A DNA stretch of 64,000 bases from Acidobacteriota bacterium (GTDB taxonomy: Bacteria; Acidobacteriota; Blastocatellia; Pyrinomonadales; Pyrinomonadaceae). Below the pieces are notes generated by a model. That model did no database searches. It was given only the letters and a program-made list of their open reading frames with translations, and had not been told where the DNA came from. This document shows, piece after piece, positions 27,701 through 38,600 of this stretch. The stretch lies in NCBI GenBank assembly GCA_020199835.1, contig JAIVJV010000002.1:279602-343601 (forward strand), written 5' to 3'. The position numbers and the translations under genes were made by a program. How positions within the stretch are numbered: the first letter of the stretch is position 1; the number at the start of each line of letters is the position of its first letter.

Positions 27701-28681
27701 TTAGGCATTGTGCTTATCTGTATTGCGGGTTATTCGCTCGAAGATCTCGTCAGGATTCTGTAACTCTTCGCTCCATCCTTCAACTGTTCGCTGAAACGCT
27801 TTTGCTGTCGCTGGTGACCCAAAACGGGAATACACTTCCCGATGCGCATTGAACATCGTGCTTCGGTTGACCTTGCTGACAGTTGCGCGATCCGCTGTCG
27901 AGACTCGGATTCGAGGGTTAATTCGTCCCGGTTCTAACAACAAGCACTTGGAAGGTGATAAGGGCCAAGCGACGATTCCGTTTGTGAATATATTAGAGTC
28001 GGTGCGAGGAGTGTTGTTGTATTGCATCACTGTTAGTGGATTGTCTGAGGTAATGAAGATCTTCTGCGCTGAGTGGTAAAGCTGCCAATGCTTGTTGAAG
28101 ATTAATAGAGAAATTTGTTTTGCTAGATCGAACATCATTTCCAAAAGCTCAGTATCTTCGCCGCGCTTTACGGTCAGGGTGAAATGATCATCGAAATGTG
28201 AAACGGAATGTCTCATAAGTTCGAGTTCCTGGTCACTGATCTCGTACCCTGCTCGTCGAGCCAACGCCCTGAAGCTATCGGGATTCTCAGCTTCCTTCAT
28301 AAGGTGGCGTTTTAAGATTTCAATTCGCAGGTTGTGAGCTTTAGCGCGAAACGAACGACCGCGCAGATACAGCAATGCCATGAAATATGACAAGAGACTG
28401 ACTTCCTTAGGGGAGAGCGAGATCAAAGAGTCAATGGCCAGTAGCCTATCGATCAACGGCTTTACATCGCCCTCTAGTTCCGCAAAGATTCGTTCTAATC
28501 TCTCACTTTTTTCGCCGGTCGCCGCGATGGTGACTTGATAGAGATTTCGCACAGCAGCGATTGTCTTTATCGGGAGCTTCTGAGGTGTGCCAGTGCGACG
28601 ATAAACCCAAAGGACAGGTTCAGTCGGGCTGATGGCAAAATTCTTCAAATAGAACTGAGGAACAAAATGATGAAGTGTCAT
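27701..28681 (-). CDS. DUF4238 family protein
   Basis: About 326 residues from the ATG at 28681, which opens the family signature MTLHHFVPQFYLKNF; the frame extends 12 codons further upstream without family likeness. After the HHxVPxFYLKxF opening comes WVYRR, then a helical middle and a segment KIFITSDNPLTV, also typical of DUF4238. The biochemical role is unknown; such genes are common in genomic islands and near defence genes. It is convergent with the SIR2 gene (22 bp between ends) and divergent from the HEPN gene. Confidence 0.8.
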   Translation of the reverse strand: MTLHHFVPQFYLKNFAISPTEPVLWVYRRTGTPQKLPIKTIAAVRNLYQVTIAATGEKSERLERIFAELEGDVKPLIDRLLAIDSLISLSPKEVSLLSYFMALLYLRGRSFRAKAHNLRIEILKRHLMKEAENPDSFRALARRAGYEISDQELELMRHSVSHFDDHFTLTVKRGEDTELLEMMFDLAKQISLLIFNKHWQLYHSAQKIFITSDNPLTVMQYNNTPRTDSNIFTNGIVAWPLSPSKCLLLEPGRINPRIRVSTADRATVSKVNRSTMFNAHREVYSRFGSPATAKAFQRTVEGWSEELQNPDEIFERITRNTDKHNA

Positions 28682-28895
28682 AAAGATAAGGTACTTCTTC
28701 AACTTGCTCCGACTCAATAGTAGCCGTTGCGAATAGCTGTTGTGTAAGTTAGATCCTAATGGAATAAACTTGGTCCTATTCTTCTGAGGGCGAACTTCCG
28801 GGGCATTACAAGCTGGAATGTCCAGCAGGACAAGAGTTTGAAGAATGGAGTCACAGATTAGCAGGTAATACTCTCGTAAGTCGGCACTTCTTTAT

Positions 28896-30464
28896 ATGCC
28901 TATAGATGAACGCAATTCACTGAAAACTCTACTTATTAATCTGACGCGCGAAATCGAAGCGTTGTGGAGTCTAACGGGTTACAGAGTAGACACTTATGGG
29001 TGGCGACGTAATGAGGTAAGGACGGACGTAGAAACGGGAGCAACTGTGCTGCCAAAGACAAAACGTGCGGTACGTGGGACGTATGGAGTAAGCCTGACGA
29101 CTCAACAGAAGGGTAAAGACGACAAAGACTTGACGAGTGAAATGCTTTCCAGTGCGATGCTTGACCCGCCGGCGTGGGTGAGCGACTCGGAGCGCGAAAG
29201 GCAAAAGGAAATAAGAGAAAGAATAGAACGTCGCCTAAGGGAGCTGTTTGATGAGTTTGCGCGAATTCGAAATCTAAATGAAAGAATCTTTGAGTCGAAA
29301 GGTTATAAGCACTACGAAACTCATGAGCTGGCACAACATGTTATCGACGAAAAAGACCCGCGTTATCAGAAGATCTCAAAGGCCTTATTCATTGCTGAGA
29401 TTCTTGCGGAGGAGTTGATGCTTTCGGGCTTCGACCCCAACGTTAAGATTTTCTTCGACGATTGGGACCGAGTGTCTGAGCGCGCGACAAAACGGATTTT
29501 GTCTCTAGCGGCCCGTGAGTTCAACAGCTATGACGTTTTCATTTTTCTCAACGCACCCACCATTGATGAAGATTTACCTATACCGCTGGGGAAAGTTCGG
29601 GCGGAGGATACTGAAGTTGAGGTTTCCATAGGGTACGCATCGGACGCGCTGTTAGAGAGGCTTAACGCTTCCACACGTGACGCACAGCTATCTCGAATCA
29701 ATACGGCCATAAGTTTTCGAAGCGATATTCACGTGAACGCGCCGGTTGAGTCTTATCTCCAAGTGTATGTACTAGGGTCACGGATCGCGGAACGGGTCGT
29801 AGATTGTGTAAGACTCATTCGGAATGAAGACATCGGTGTGCTTGCCCTGGAGGTTTTTCCGACTGACGGTTTCACACCCGCGATTCGGAAAACTTACGAG
29901 CAGCAGTATCAACCAGAGCTCGCTCTATCTATACCAAGGCGTTTCTTGTTTGAAATTCAGTCGCTGACGCCTCTTGATCACGAGGAGGTTCGTCAAGTGC
30001 AATTGTTGTTCTCGTCCTACTCTGATGTGGATCAGGTCAAAGGCTTACGCGTAGCTTTACGTCGTTTCCGTTCAAGCTGTGAACGGTATGACCCTTTTGA
30101 CCCGGAGCGTTTGCTCGACATTGCGTTCGCCTTCGAGGCGGTTTTTCTTAACGACGGGGAGAATAAAGAACTGAGTTATCGACTCTCGTCGAGGGTTGCA
30201 CGGTTTCTCGGGGACACAGTAGAAAAGAGAATGGAGATGTTCGATACAGTCAGGACGCTCTATGATTTTCGGTCTAAGATTGCTCATGGTGAGACACTGG
30301 AGAAGATGAAAAAAGGCGATGCAGAAAAGCTTAAAGTAGTGTTGGACCAAGCGCCGAAAATTCTAACGGAGTCTCTGAGAGCGATGATTTTTGGCAAGGG
30401 ACCTAAAGGTATAAAAAGCCCCGATGGTCTACGCAACTGGTGGAAAAGAATTGAATTGGGCTGA
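28896..30464 (+). CDS. HEPN (Apea-like) domain protein
   Basis: 522 residues. The C-terminal ~130 residues look like an Apea-type HEPN domain: DPERLLDIAFAFEAVFL, then LSYRLSSRVARFLG, then LYDFRSKIAHGE with the R-x4-H motif near residue 458. HEPN domains with R-x4-6-H are usually metal-independent RNases in abortive-infection or toxin systems. The N-terminal ~370 residues are unknown: a charged helical region (RERIERRLRELFDEFARIR) and a middle mixed alpha/beta part. The next gene, starting 18 bp downstream, is a frameshifted putative nuclease. Its place in the cargo island supports a defence role, which is inferred. Confidence 0.72.
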   Translation: MPIDERNSLKTLLINLTREIEALWSLTGYRVDTYGWRRNEVRTDVETGATVLPKTKRAVRGTYGVSLTTQQKGKDDKDLTSEMLSSAMLDPPAWVSDSERERQKEIRERIERRLRELFDEFARIRNLNERIFESKGYKHYETHELAQHVIDEKDPRYQKISKALFIAEILAEELMLSGFDPNVKIFFDDWDRVSERATKRILSLAAREFNSYDVFIFLNAPTIDEDLPIPLGKVRAEDTEVEVSIGYASDALLERLNASTRDAQLSRINTAISFRSDIHVNAPVESYLQVYVLGSRIAERVVDCVRLIRNEDIGVLALEVFPTDGFTPAIRKTYEQQYQPELALSIPRRFLFEIQSLTPLDHEEVRQVQLLFSSYSDVDQVKGLRVALRRFRSSCERYDPFDPERLLDIAFAFEAVFLNDGENKELSYRLSSRVARFLGDTVEKRMEMFDTVRTLYDFRSKIAHGETLEKMKKGDAEKLKVVLDQAPKILTESLRAMIFGKGPKGIKSPDGLRNWWKRIELG

Positions 30465-30482
30465 GTTGAAAGCTGCGTGGCA

Positions 30483-31197
30483 ATGAGTAATGTCGCAAAA
30501 AAAGATCGGGAAAGGCAGAATCTTGAGAAAGTGAAGTCGCTGTATCCGAAGTTTCCGGTAGGAACTATCGTTGCAGATGAGGAACCGGATTTTCTCATTG
30601 TGAATGGGAAGACTAATTGTGGAATAGAGATTGTGCATTATGTACGAGGTCAGGATAAAGGGGGCTCGCCCATCCGTTGGCGGGAAGAACTGCATAATAA
30701 GATCGTTGCTGCGGCTAAGACAAAATACGAGACCCAATCGAATATTCCGCTTTGCGTTCATTTGCACTGGTTACACCATAGAGAACTCCTTGGCTCGGAC
30801 ATAGATTGGACTTCCGACGAGCATTCACTGCGATGTGGAGATTTATGAGAGCGTTACTCTCGAGCCTGACTATCGACTTCGAATTGGTGACTTTATCAGT
30901 CGCATTGGGATTAAACGAAAGCACTTGGGCAAAAACGCTTGGTCAAACGTAGAGGTAGGACCGGCAGAAGCGTATGCGGTGGAATTGCAAGGTGTTATCT
31001 CATCAAAGAACGAAAAAATTGTGTCATATCTTAAGAAGTGCAGTGAGGTGTGGCTGATCATTGTGGCCGATGGTCAGCGTATTTCCTCAAGCGGAGAACT
31101 GAACATGCGCGAGAGGCAGGCGCGGTTCACCAGTGAATTCAAAAAGGTACTCTATTATTACGCAGACTCAGAATCCGTTATTGAACTGCTCACTTAG
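30483..31197 (+). pseudogene. Probable nuclease gene split by a frameshift
   Basis: Two adjacent plus-strand frames look like one ~235-residue protein. The first (30483-30848) holds EEPDFLIVNGKTNCGIEIVHYV, a D...ExV pattern like a restriction-endonuclease-like core, and ends in an unlikely tail. The second (open from about 30805, first possible start GTG 30835, to 31197) continues with HCDVEIYESVTLEPDYRL and ends with EVWLIIVADGQRISSS and FKKVLYYY. Reading must shift by +1 between 30805 and 30848. The second half has no good ribosome-binding site. If the break is real, the gene is inactive; if it is a sequence error, this is an intact partner of the HEPN gene. Confidence 0.6.
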
Positions 31198-31257
31198 GTA
31201 GTCAGTCGTAACTTTGGATCGGAGTCACGGGTTTATTACGTGTTGCGGTGATTCGCT

Positions 31258-31824
31258 CTAAGAGCCGCGAGGGCCGTTGGTTGCGAGCCATTTGATTTGC
31301 TTACCGATGGCTAAGTGCTCGACTGGATTCTCGGAGGTGATAGACGCCTTTCGAAGTTCCGTTTCAATATAGCGCCTGTACAGTTGAGGCATGATGAGGA
31401 TCGCATGACTGCCTTTTGAGACGTGTTTTGTCAATTCAGCCGCTACCACCATGTGTGCCCAGCTTTCGCGCTCGCGAGCTCTTAGTTGTTTGAGTGTAAA
31501 GTCGTAAGGTTCAAGCGAGTGATCCGGGTGAACGAGGCCGTAGAGCGCCGATACGACATACCACGTATAGTCTTGCTTTTCCGCCCAAGAGACTGCTTTT
31601 CTGAAGAGGTTTCCGGTGTAGAGATCTCGTGCGGGTGCTTTCTTCGCAAGCTTTGATTTGGAGCAGCTTATCAGGACTACTGTTGAAGGCGCGATCTTCG
31701 TTTGTGGTGTGCGCGGCCTTTTCATCAGATCGAAATTTATTCGCGTCCACCAGGTCTTGTCATGAAGGATTTGACCTATGAATGGGAATTCAGTTTGGTT
31801 ATTAACGGATCTCTTTTGGGGCAT
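31258..31824 (-). CDS. DUF6884-like protein
   Basis: 188 residues. The central motif VVLISCSKSKLAKKAPARDLYTGNLF, followed by WYVVSALYGLVHPDHSLEPYD, is the signature of the DUF6884 family, related in pattern to YaaA-like proteins. Function is unknown; homologues occur on plasmids and islands and some near modification genes. GAGGAA lies 4-5 nt before the ATG, which favours the full-length start over an internal Met at residue 34. It faces the frameshifted nuclease gene in convergent orientation. Confidence 0.72.
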   Translation of the reverse strand: MPQKRSVNNQTEFPFIGQILHDKTWWTRINFDLMKRPRTPQTKIAPSTVVLISCSKSKLAKKAPARDLYTGNLFRKAVSWAEKQDYTWYVVSALYGLVHPDHSLEPYDFTLKQLRARERESWAHMVVAAELTKHVSKGSHAILIMPQLYRRYIETELRKASITSENPVEHLAIGKQIKWLATNGPRGS

Positions 31825-31838
31825 TCAATTCCTCGGGG

Positions 31839-32147
31839 TCACATAATGTCAATCTCTTCGTCAGTATCTTCCCATCCGGCGATCCGATCCTCTTCATAAA
31901 ACCAGTCGACGACTTGTTTTCTTACGGTTACTACTCCCCAACACAGATCGTCAGTGGTATCAAAAAGCTCCTGGGCGCGTTGCAAGGCCGAGTCTTTGTC
32001 GCCTCGATATTCATAATGAGTGATGGTATCGGTGTCAGGATCGATAGACTCCTTCGCGCTGGCGGAGGGCTTGATTGTGATCCATTCAATCTGATAACGG
32101 GTGGCGCCGAATTCCTCGAAGCCGCCGCCAAACATTCGTACTCTCAT
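31839..32147 (-). CDS. Small acidic protein, unknown function
   Basis: 102 residues, acidic C-terminus (EDTDEEIDIM). Aromatic and beta-rich middle (VVTVRKQVVDWFYEED). No family recognised. It lies 8 bp after the PASTA gene and 15 bp before the DUF6884-like gene, so the three are probably one operon. Confidence 0.6.
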   Translation of the reverse strand: MRVRMFGGGFEEFGATRYQIEWITIKPSASAKESIDPDTDTITHYEYRGDKDSALQRAQELFDTTDDLCWGVVTVRKQVVDWFYEEDRIAGWEDTDEEIDIM

Positions 32148-32155
32148 TTTTCGAC

Positions 32156-32554
32156 TCAGGGGCTTTCCTTGTCTGGATTGTCTGGATGTTCCTGGCTAAT
32201 AGTTACTCCCACAAAAGTTCCATGGTCCACCAGCTCGTCGGCTTGAGGTGATTGCGAAATGATTAGTCCAGGTGCAAATGGAAGATCGTAGCGATTGGCG
32301 AGAATGCGGATACGAAGATTCGATTTCAGAAGTGTGGTTTCGGCAGTCTCGTACTTCAAGCCAATGATGGATGGTACGCGCGTTTGTCGAGGTCGCGAGA
32401 TGCGCTCACGTCTGACTGACAAAACCAGTTGTGAAAGTGCGATCGCAGGCAGCACGATGAAACAGACAATGGCAATAACCGTTAGGGTTGCAGCCAACAA
32501 ATGCTTCTTGCCGCGTATGCAGTAACCTATTAGTACTCCCAATATGAATCTCAT
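32156..32554 (-). CDS. Membrane-anchored PASTA-domain protein
   Basis: 132 residues. A membrane helix (LAATLTVIAIVCFIVLPAIALSQLVL) near residues 20-45 is followed by one PASTA domain: VPSIIGLKYETAETTLLKSNLRI, then IISQSPQADELVDHGTFVGVTIS. PASTA domains bind cell-wall fragments in kinases and penicillin-binding proteins, but here the domain stands alone with no enzyme attached. It could help anchor or position the transfer machinery at the wall (inference). Confidence 0.8.
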   Translation of the reverse strand: MRFILGVLIGYCIRGKKHLLAATLTVIAIVCFIVLPAIALSQLVLSVRRERISRPRQTRVPSIIGLKYETAETTLLKSNLRIRILANRYDLPFAPGLIISQSPQADELVDHGTFVGVTISQEHPDNPDKESP

Positions 32555-32639
32555 AGTGTGTGGATCTTTCTTGCGTTATTGAAAACAGAAAACACTCCCC
32601 GCCCGAAAATATTTTGAGTGTTTGCTTGCAGTGTCTGAG

Positions 32640-35600
32640 CTACAAGGCAATCACTGCTGCCAAATCTTCGATACCGCCGCCGAGTTCCGCGACCTTCGAA
32701 GCGGGTCCGGTGAGGCTGCTTGTGGCGGTGGGTTGGGTAACCTCCTGGGGTTTGACGAGTTCCTGAGCAGTAGGTTGGCGACCTGAGTTATCGGGCATCC
32801 TCGGATTACCAGGATTCTGTTTTTGTCGCTCGCTGTCTTCTCGTTGACGTCGATAGTCCTGTTGGTCCAGAGACGCATGAGCAACATGATCGTGAGTGCT
32901 TGTAGGTGCTAGGACTACGAGCTGATTATGGTCTTGATTGGTGAGTTGTGTTGTTGCGGATTGAAAAGCGGTGTGCTGGTGTAAGAGTACATGCTCAGAA
33001 TTGGTACGTTCAATGCCGCTTGTCAGCGTGTTGTAAAGATTAGCGGCGACCTGTGTAACTTGTTGTGCGCGCTCCTGAGTGGTGGCGAGAGTCATTCCGT
33101 TTTTGCCGGCAACGTCAAGGATAATACTCCCAAGTTGATCGATGTGTTGGCTTGCAGCGTCGCGGTCAAGGAGAGCGGAGAGACCGTGTTGACTAACGGT
33201 GTTATTTAAGTAGTTGCTGATTTCGATCGCTGCGGGTTGGGAGATTTCGTTGAAGTGTTGGAGTGTCGTTTCAATGGAGCTGGCCGCACGCGCCTGCTCC
33301 AGAACGGTGACTTTCTGATCAACTTGATAGAGCGCAAGATCAAATCTCTCTTGAGCGGAGTCAACGGCAGTCTTGAGACTGGTATAACGATCGAGATCAG
33401 TGCTTTGTAATTCAGCAACGATTTGTTGCTCGATACTATCTCGTGCAGAACCGTTGAATATGGGTTGTTCGCGAACGTCGTTCGCACGTGTCTCAGCGGC
33501 ATTGTGCGCCTGAAGCGTGACACTGGCGCCGGGGGAATTTAACTGGTTTCCCATTGCCTGGCTAACGAGGGTTGCTGGATCAAGCTCACCATGACTTAGA
33601 GTTTCAAGAACATGAACTGCTGCCTCAGCGCGATCCGGAGGTTCAGTCAAGGCGTATGCGATGCTGTTTAGCGTGTCGCGGAATTGGTCGGCGTAGGCAA
33701 GGTTGGCGCGTTCTTCTTTGATGGGCGCTTCAAGGTTCCCTACACGTTGCCCGACAAAGCTGGCAAGTTGTTTGTTCGTTGCCCCAAGCTCGAGTTCGAT
33801 TTTTTGAACGTCTGCGACACGATCCATCACCTGATCGGCGATGGTGACGAGCTGTTGGGGAGCTTCGCGGTCGTTTAGTTCCGGCGGCGCGAGAGACTGC
33901 CAGGCTCGGTCGCGTGCGATTTTAAAAATCTGTTCGCGAACATCGGTCGGGATTAGTTCCTTAACAGTAAGGCTGGTTTGCTTGTCGCTTCCAATATCGG
34001 GAAGTGAGCTGCTTTGAAACATCTGTTGGACGTGATTGCCAAGAAGATCTCGTTCAATGTTGTCCCTTGCAACTATGTACCGCTCGAATGTCGATGGTCC
34101 GGCAGAGCGCGAATGGACAGTTAGTTCCGCTTGTTGAGATTTGAAGGCTCTATAGTCTCGATCCAGAGTTGAAAAGGTGCCCAAATATTCCAGACGTGTG
34201 TTTGCGGCGTAGTCCTTGAGTTGAGCAGCTCGCTCGCGGTCGTTGAGACTAAGAGTGTGTTGGATAACTGAGTACTCGGGAGCATTGGCTTTTATAAATC
34301 CCTCTCTGGATTGTGCTAGTTGCGGATCAAGGAAAGACTTGACGAGTTCTCGCGTGGTTTGTTGCTGCTCGGGTGAGCGAAAATCCTTTGAACGTGCTCT
34401 TAAAGTCTGTTCGACCCTGTTTATGCAGGTGGTTGTATGAGCATTAATAGTCTGAAAGGCCGTGCGAGCTTTCTCTTGGAGAGCTGCGGTCTGTTGGATG
34501 GCATGTGAAAGGTCGCGCGCTTGATAAAGCGTTTGAGCAGGCGAATCAAGAATAATTGTTGGATCTTTCAGTATCTCACTTGTCGTGTCCCGCCATGCCT
34601 GAGCTTGTGCCTCCTGTCTTAGTTCTGCGAACTGAGGACTCGGAATCTTTGTTGCAGAGCGATCACTGTCTTGTTGGGTATAGCTGACGATCGTTTTAAC
34701 GGAGTCGGCTGACAGATGGTATGAGAGAGGTATCTGTATCTCTTTGATTTCTCCGGGGCCTGCGGTTCTTATATCAACTGAGACGGTGATCATGTCACCG
34801 AGTGCTTGCAAGTGTTCATCTGGAGAGTTCTTCAGGTAATCAGCTACTTGGGTCTGGCGGTTTTGGTCAAAGTTGTTAACGATATGGCTGATGGCATGAA
34901 CTTCAACGTCTTTTAATTCCGCAACGATAGTGGCGCCATCAAGAGTGTGTGTTGGATCGTTATGATTGTTCTGGCGGGCGACAGCGGTGACTATCTGTTT
35001 TGCTTCAAGCCAATCGGCCCGTCCATAGTATTCGCGATAAAAGGCAGTACTTGAAGCGGTTGAAGATGGTCTGGAATCGGGGACGTGGGTAACAGCTTTG
35101 GATGCGGTTTCAGGTGTGAGTTGCGTCCCTGGTTGTTTGTTGACAAGCTCATATCGTTGCGCAATCGCGTATCTGTGCAGATAGTCGCGTTCGTATTGTG
35201 GTAATCGTGCATGAGCTTTGCAGAGGTCGAAGCTGTTTTGCGTGCGCAACTCAGATGCAGGAGTGCGCAGACTTCTGTAGAAGTGATTTACAGCGGCCTC
35301 GGTTTGTCGCGTCTGCAAATTGCCAACAAGTTTCTGGAGTGTTGCTGATGGGGGGAGTTTACCTTCAGCCAGAAGCTTGACTCGATTTTCCTTTTCCTTG
35401 CCAAAGACAGCCGTTGCATGAAGGATGTCCCTCATCTCCACGTGTTGTGCGCGAGAGGCGGTGCGCGCGGGGGTGGTGGTAAGCAAAACTTCCCGCATTT
35501 CCATAACAGTGAGCGGTTCGCGATTGGGAGCCGGGACGTTTTGGGGATCGGCACGAAGTGCAAGCGACTGTTGATGAAGGTCATAGTTCTCCTGTTTTAT

Positions 35601-38600
35601 TTGAGCAGTGACTTTTAAGAGTTCTTCCGAATTAGGGGCACTGGCAATGCGTTCGGAGTAGTCTCGGAATGTGGGGTTACGGGCAAGTTCCTGGGTTGAA
35701 TGGTCCTGTAGCCGAAAATCAATATAGCTTGAAATAAACCTCGTGGTGTCCGCGCGCTCCTGATCGAAACCGGAAATCGGCTGTGGGCTATGAAGGCCGG
35801 TCCAGATTGTTGTGCCGACGCGGCATTGTTCTGCGGTCACAAGGATGGCCTTGTATTCCTGTGGACCGTGCAGTGGTAAACGAGTGTTTTGATTGGACGA
35901 AAGGGAGATATAAACGGGGGCAGGTGAGTTGTCTATGACTAAATTGGGGTCGCGGTTGATGCCGAAGCGCGTTCGCGTGGCTTCGATCATCTGCGATGCG
36001 TTTTCCAGTCCTTGTAAGTTGCTGCTGAGCGCCTGCCGGGCTTCGCCGGCACTGGTGATCTTAACGCCAGTCAGTTGGGTAAAGTGAGTGCTGGATGTGC
36101 TCACTTGCGCATTGTTCAATTCCTGGGCTGCTGTTATCTCTGGATTGATAAGAGATTCGGCGACTGTTTGTCGTGCATCCCGTTCGGTCAACTCATTTCT
36201 TGCTGAAAGCTGGGCAAAGTGGGAAAGCGGACGCGACTCGCCGGTTAGTTCGGGATACCGGACAATTTCTCGTTGCGACTCATATTGTTGTTCTTCCCAA
36301 AGGTCTTGGAGAAAGTTTTCGTAACGCTCTTCTGCGACGGCAATAGCTCTATCTTGCAATTCTTGCAAGTCGAAAGATTGAGTGCGCGTTTCCTCGTTGC
36401 TTTGTGTCAGTTCCTTCGATAACTCGCGTTGTTCAAATTGAGCAATCTGCTGATCTTCCCAACGTTGCCAGTCGAAGCCCGGACGGAGATAGTGAGACGG
36501 TGGGTCGGGATGGTAGCTGTGTTCTTGAACTAGCTCCTCCGGGAAGTTCTGCGCCATCTCAGCGTACAGATTGAGCAATTGTTGCTCATCGACGCTGCGT
36601 TCTTGTGAAAACTCATCGATAAAAGATAGAGCTTCCTCTGGAGTTGCAAAGCCATTCTCGGGACCCAAAGCGGACGGGAAACCCATGACAGGTTCGAGAG
36701 GGTAAAATCTGCCATTGTCTTCCTCGATCCCTCTCATCAAAGGCAAATCAACGCCACCAGGCATCGTGGCTTGTTGCTGTAGATACAGGAAAAAGTCGGG
36801 GTCGGCGCCTTGACTCGTAAACTTTTCTTCAAGAGGTTGGACCTCAGCCCACAACTCATCCAAGGAGCGCGGCTGATGATCGGCGTCGCGCTCGTTATCT
36901 TGCGAGAAGAAGCAGGGGAGAGGTTCACCGTATAAGTCGACTCGCACGTTATTCGCAAGATCTAAAGCTCTATGCTCATTTATCGAGTTTTCTCGCCTTA
37001 GAGTAACGAGTGCTTCCTTCTGGTCACTAAAGTCAGGTGTGGCGCGAACGGCTTCGGCGTATTTCGCAGCCTGTGCCGCGAGGTCGCGTGAGAGCTGCTC
37101 GGCGGCTTCGTAGTTGTGCAGAAGTGTTTGGCAACTCTCATTAGTAGATGCGAGGCGCGATTGCAACTGGTCGAGTACCTGTGCGTGTTCTTGTGGTGTA
37201 GGGTTGAGTGCGGCGATAGCATTATTCAGTTGATGGCCGGCTTGCTCTAGTCTGTTGAGAGACGTTATTTCTGCGCGGGTTGGGACGGCTTGGCCGGGAT
37301 TGGCCTCGAGCCAGGCTGTGCGGGCGTCATTCTGCGCCGTGACTATCTTTTGGTATTCGCCTACCGGAAGTTTGCCTTGTGCGCGGAGATGGTTGGGATC
37401 GACACGGTAGTTATCTTTGGCCCACAGGATGGCTTCGCGGCTGAACTGTTGGGTTTGCTGCCGATACTCGGTGCCGACGAGGATTCGGAGGGAGGAGACA
37501 GCAGTCAGCTCCTCTAGCCGAGTAATTCGCGAATTGGTGGGCGGGGCGCCTGCGCGAGTGAACGCTTGATTAACGCTGCCGGCGATCTGCTGCCGATCGG
37601 CTTCGCGATTTGCAATGTAGATAGAAGAGAGGATTTCATTTTTGCTTACACCTCGTTCCAGTTGGGAATCAACGGCGGGCAGCACATGGTCCATCAAATG
37701 TGTTTGCGTTTCGGGGGAGAGCGAGTGAGGCAGGGGTGGCGGTAAGGTTCCGAGGTTCGTTCTCTCAAACGTAGCATCCAGCATGATGCTGGTGGTGCTT
37801 TGCCGATCCGCAATTTCAGGCGTGGACCCTTCGAGAGCTAGAGGATCACTAATGGCGTTTTCAAAGAGGTTGGCATAGACCTGGCTCTCATCAAATGAGA
37901 GATCGTTACTAGCGTCGAGCGTTTCGCTTTCGGGAAAGTGAAAGCCTGAGATCTCTCCAAGCGTGGCAAGACCGTAGGAAGTGGATTCAAGGTGATCCAC
38001 GAATGCTGATGGTTGGAGAGAGTCGGTTGAAAACACTTCTTCATTGGTCACAAAAAGGTTTTCAGGTTGGAGCGTGGCTCGATATTCCTCGAAGTGGTCT
38101 AACGTGTATTGATGAATTTCTTCGCGCGTTGGTTCTGGAGTGGGTTCCGGCAGTGGTTGAGCCCAGCTTGCAGCTTCTTCCAGCACTCTATCAATGACTT
38201 CGGCTTTTTGTTCGTTGGTGCGGTAAAGGCCAGCTTCGTCCTGACGAATTTCGGTATAGATGTAATTAAAGATCGTTAGCCGTCCATCAGAGTCAATCCA
38301 CTGACCACAGGCTTTATTTGCAATCTCATAGAGCAATTTACCTTTTTCATCAGCAAGCTTCTGATCGGTGATAAAGCTGCGAACAAAGTTAATGGCATGT
38401 GCTTCGGTGCCTATGGTTACTTTAGTCTCGTCGCGGGGTCTTGCATCAGGGTCTCTTGGAATAGACAGAACGTTGTCGGTGAGAGTTGCTCCGCGTTCAA
38501 ACGCATCACGAACGAATTGATCGAAGGAGTTTAGTGTACTTGCGTGGTCGGCTCTGGTGACTCCTTCGGGCACGTTGTAGATGGTGAGGTCGTCAGTCGG

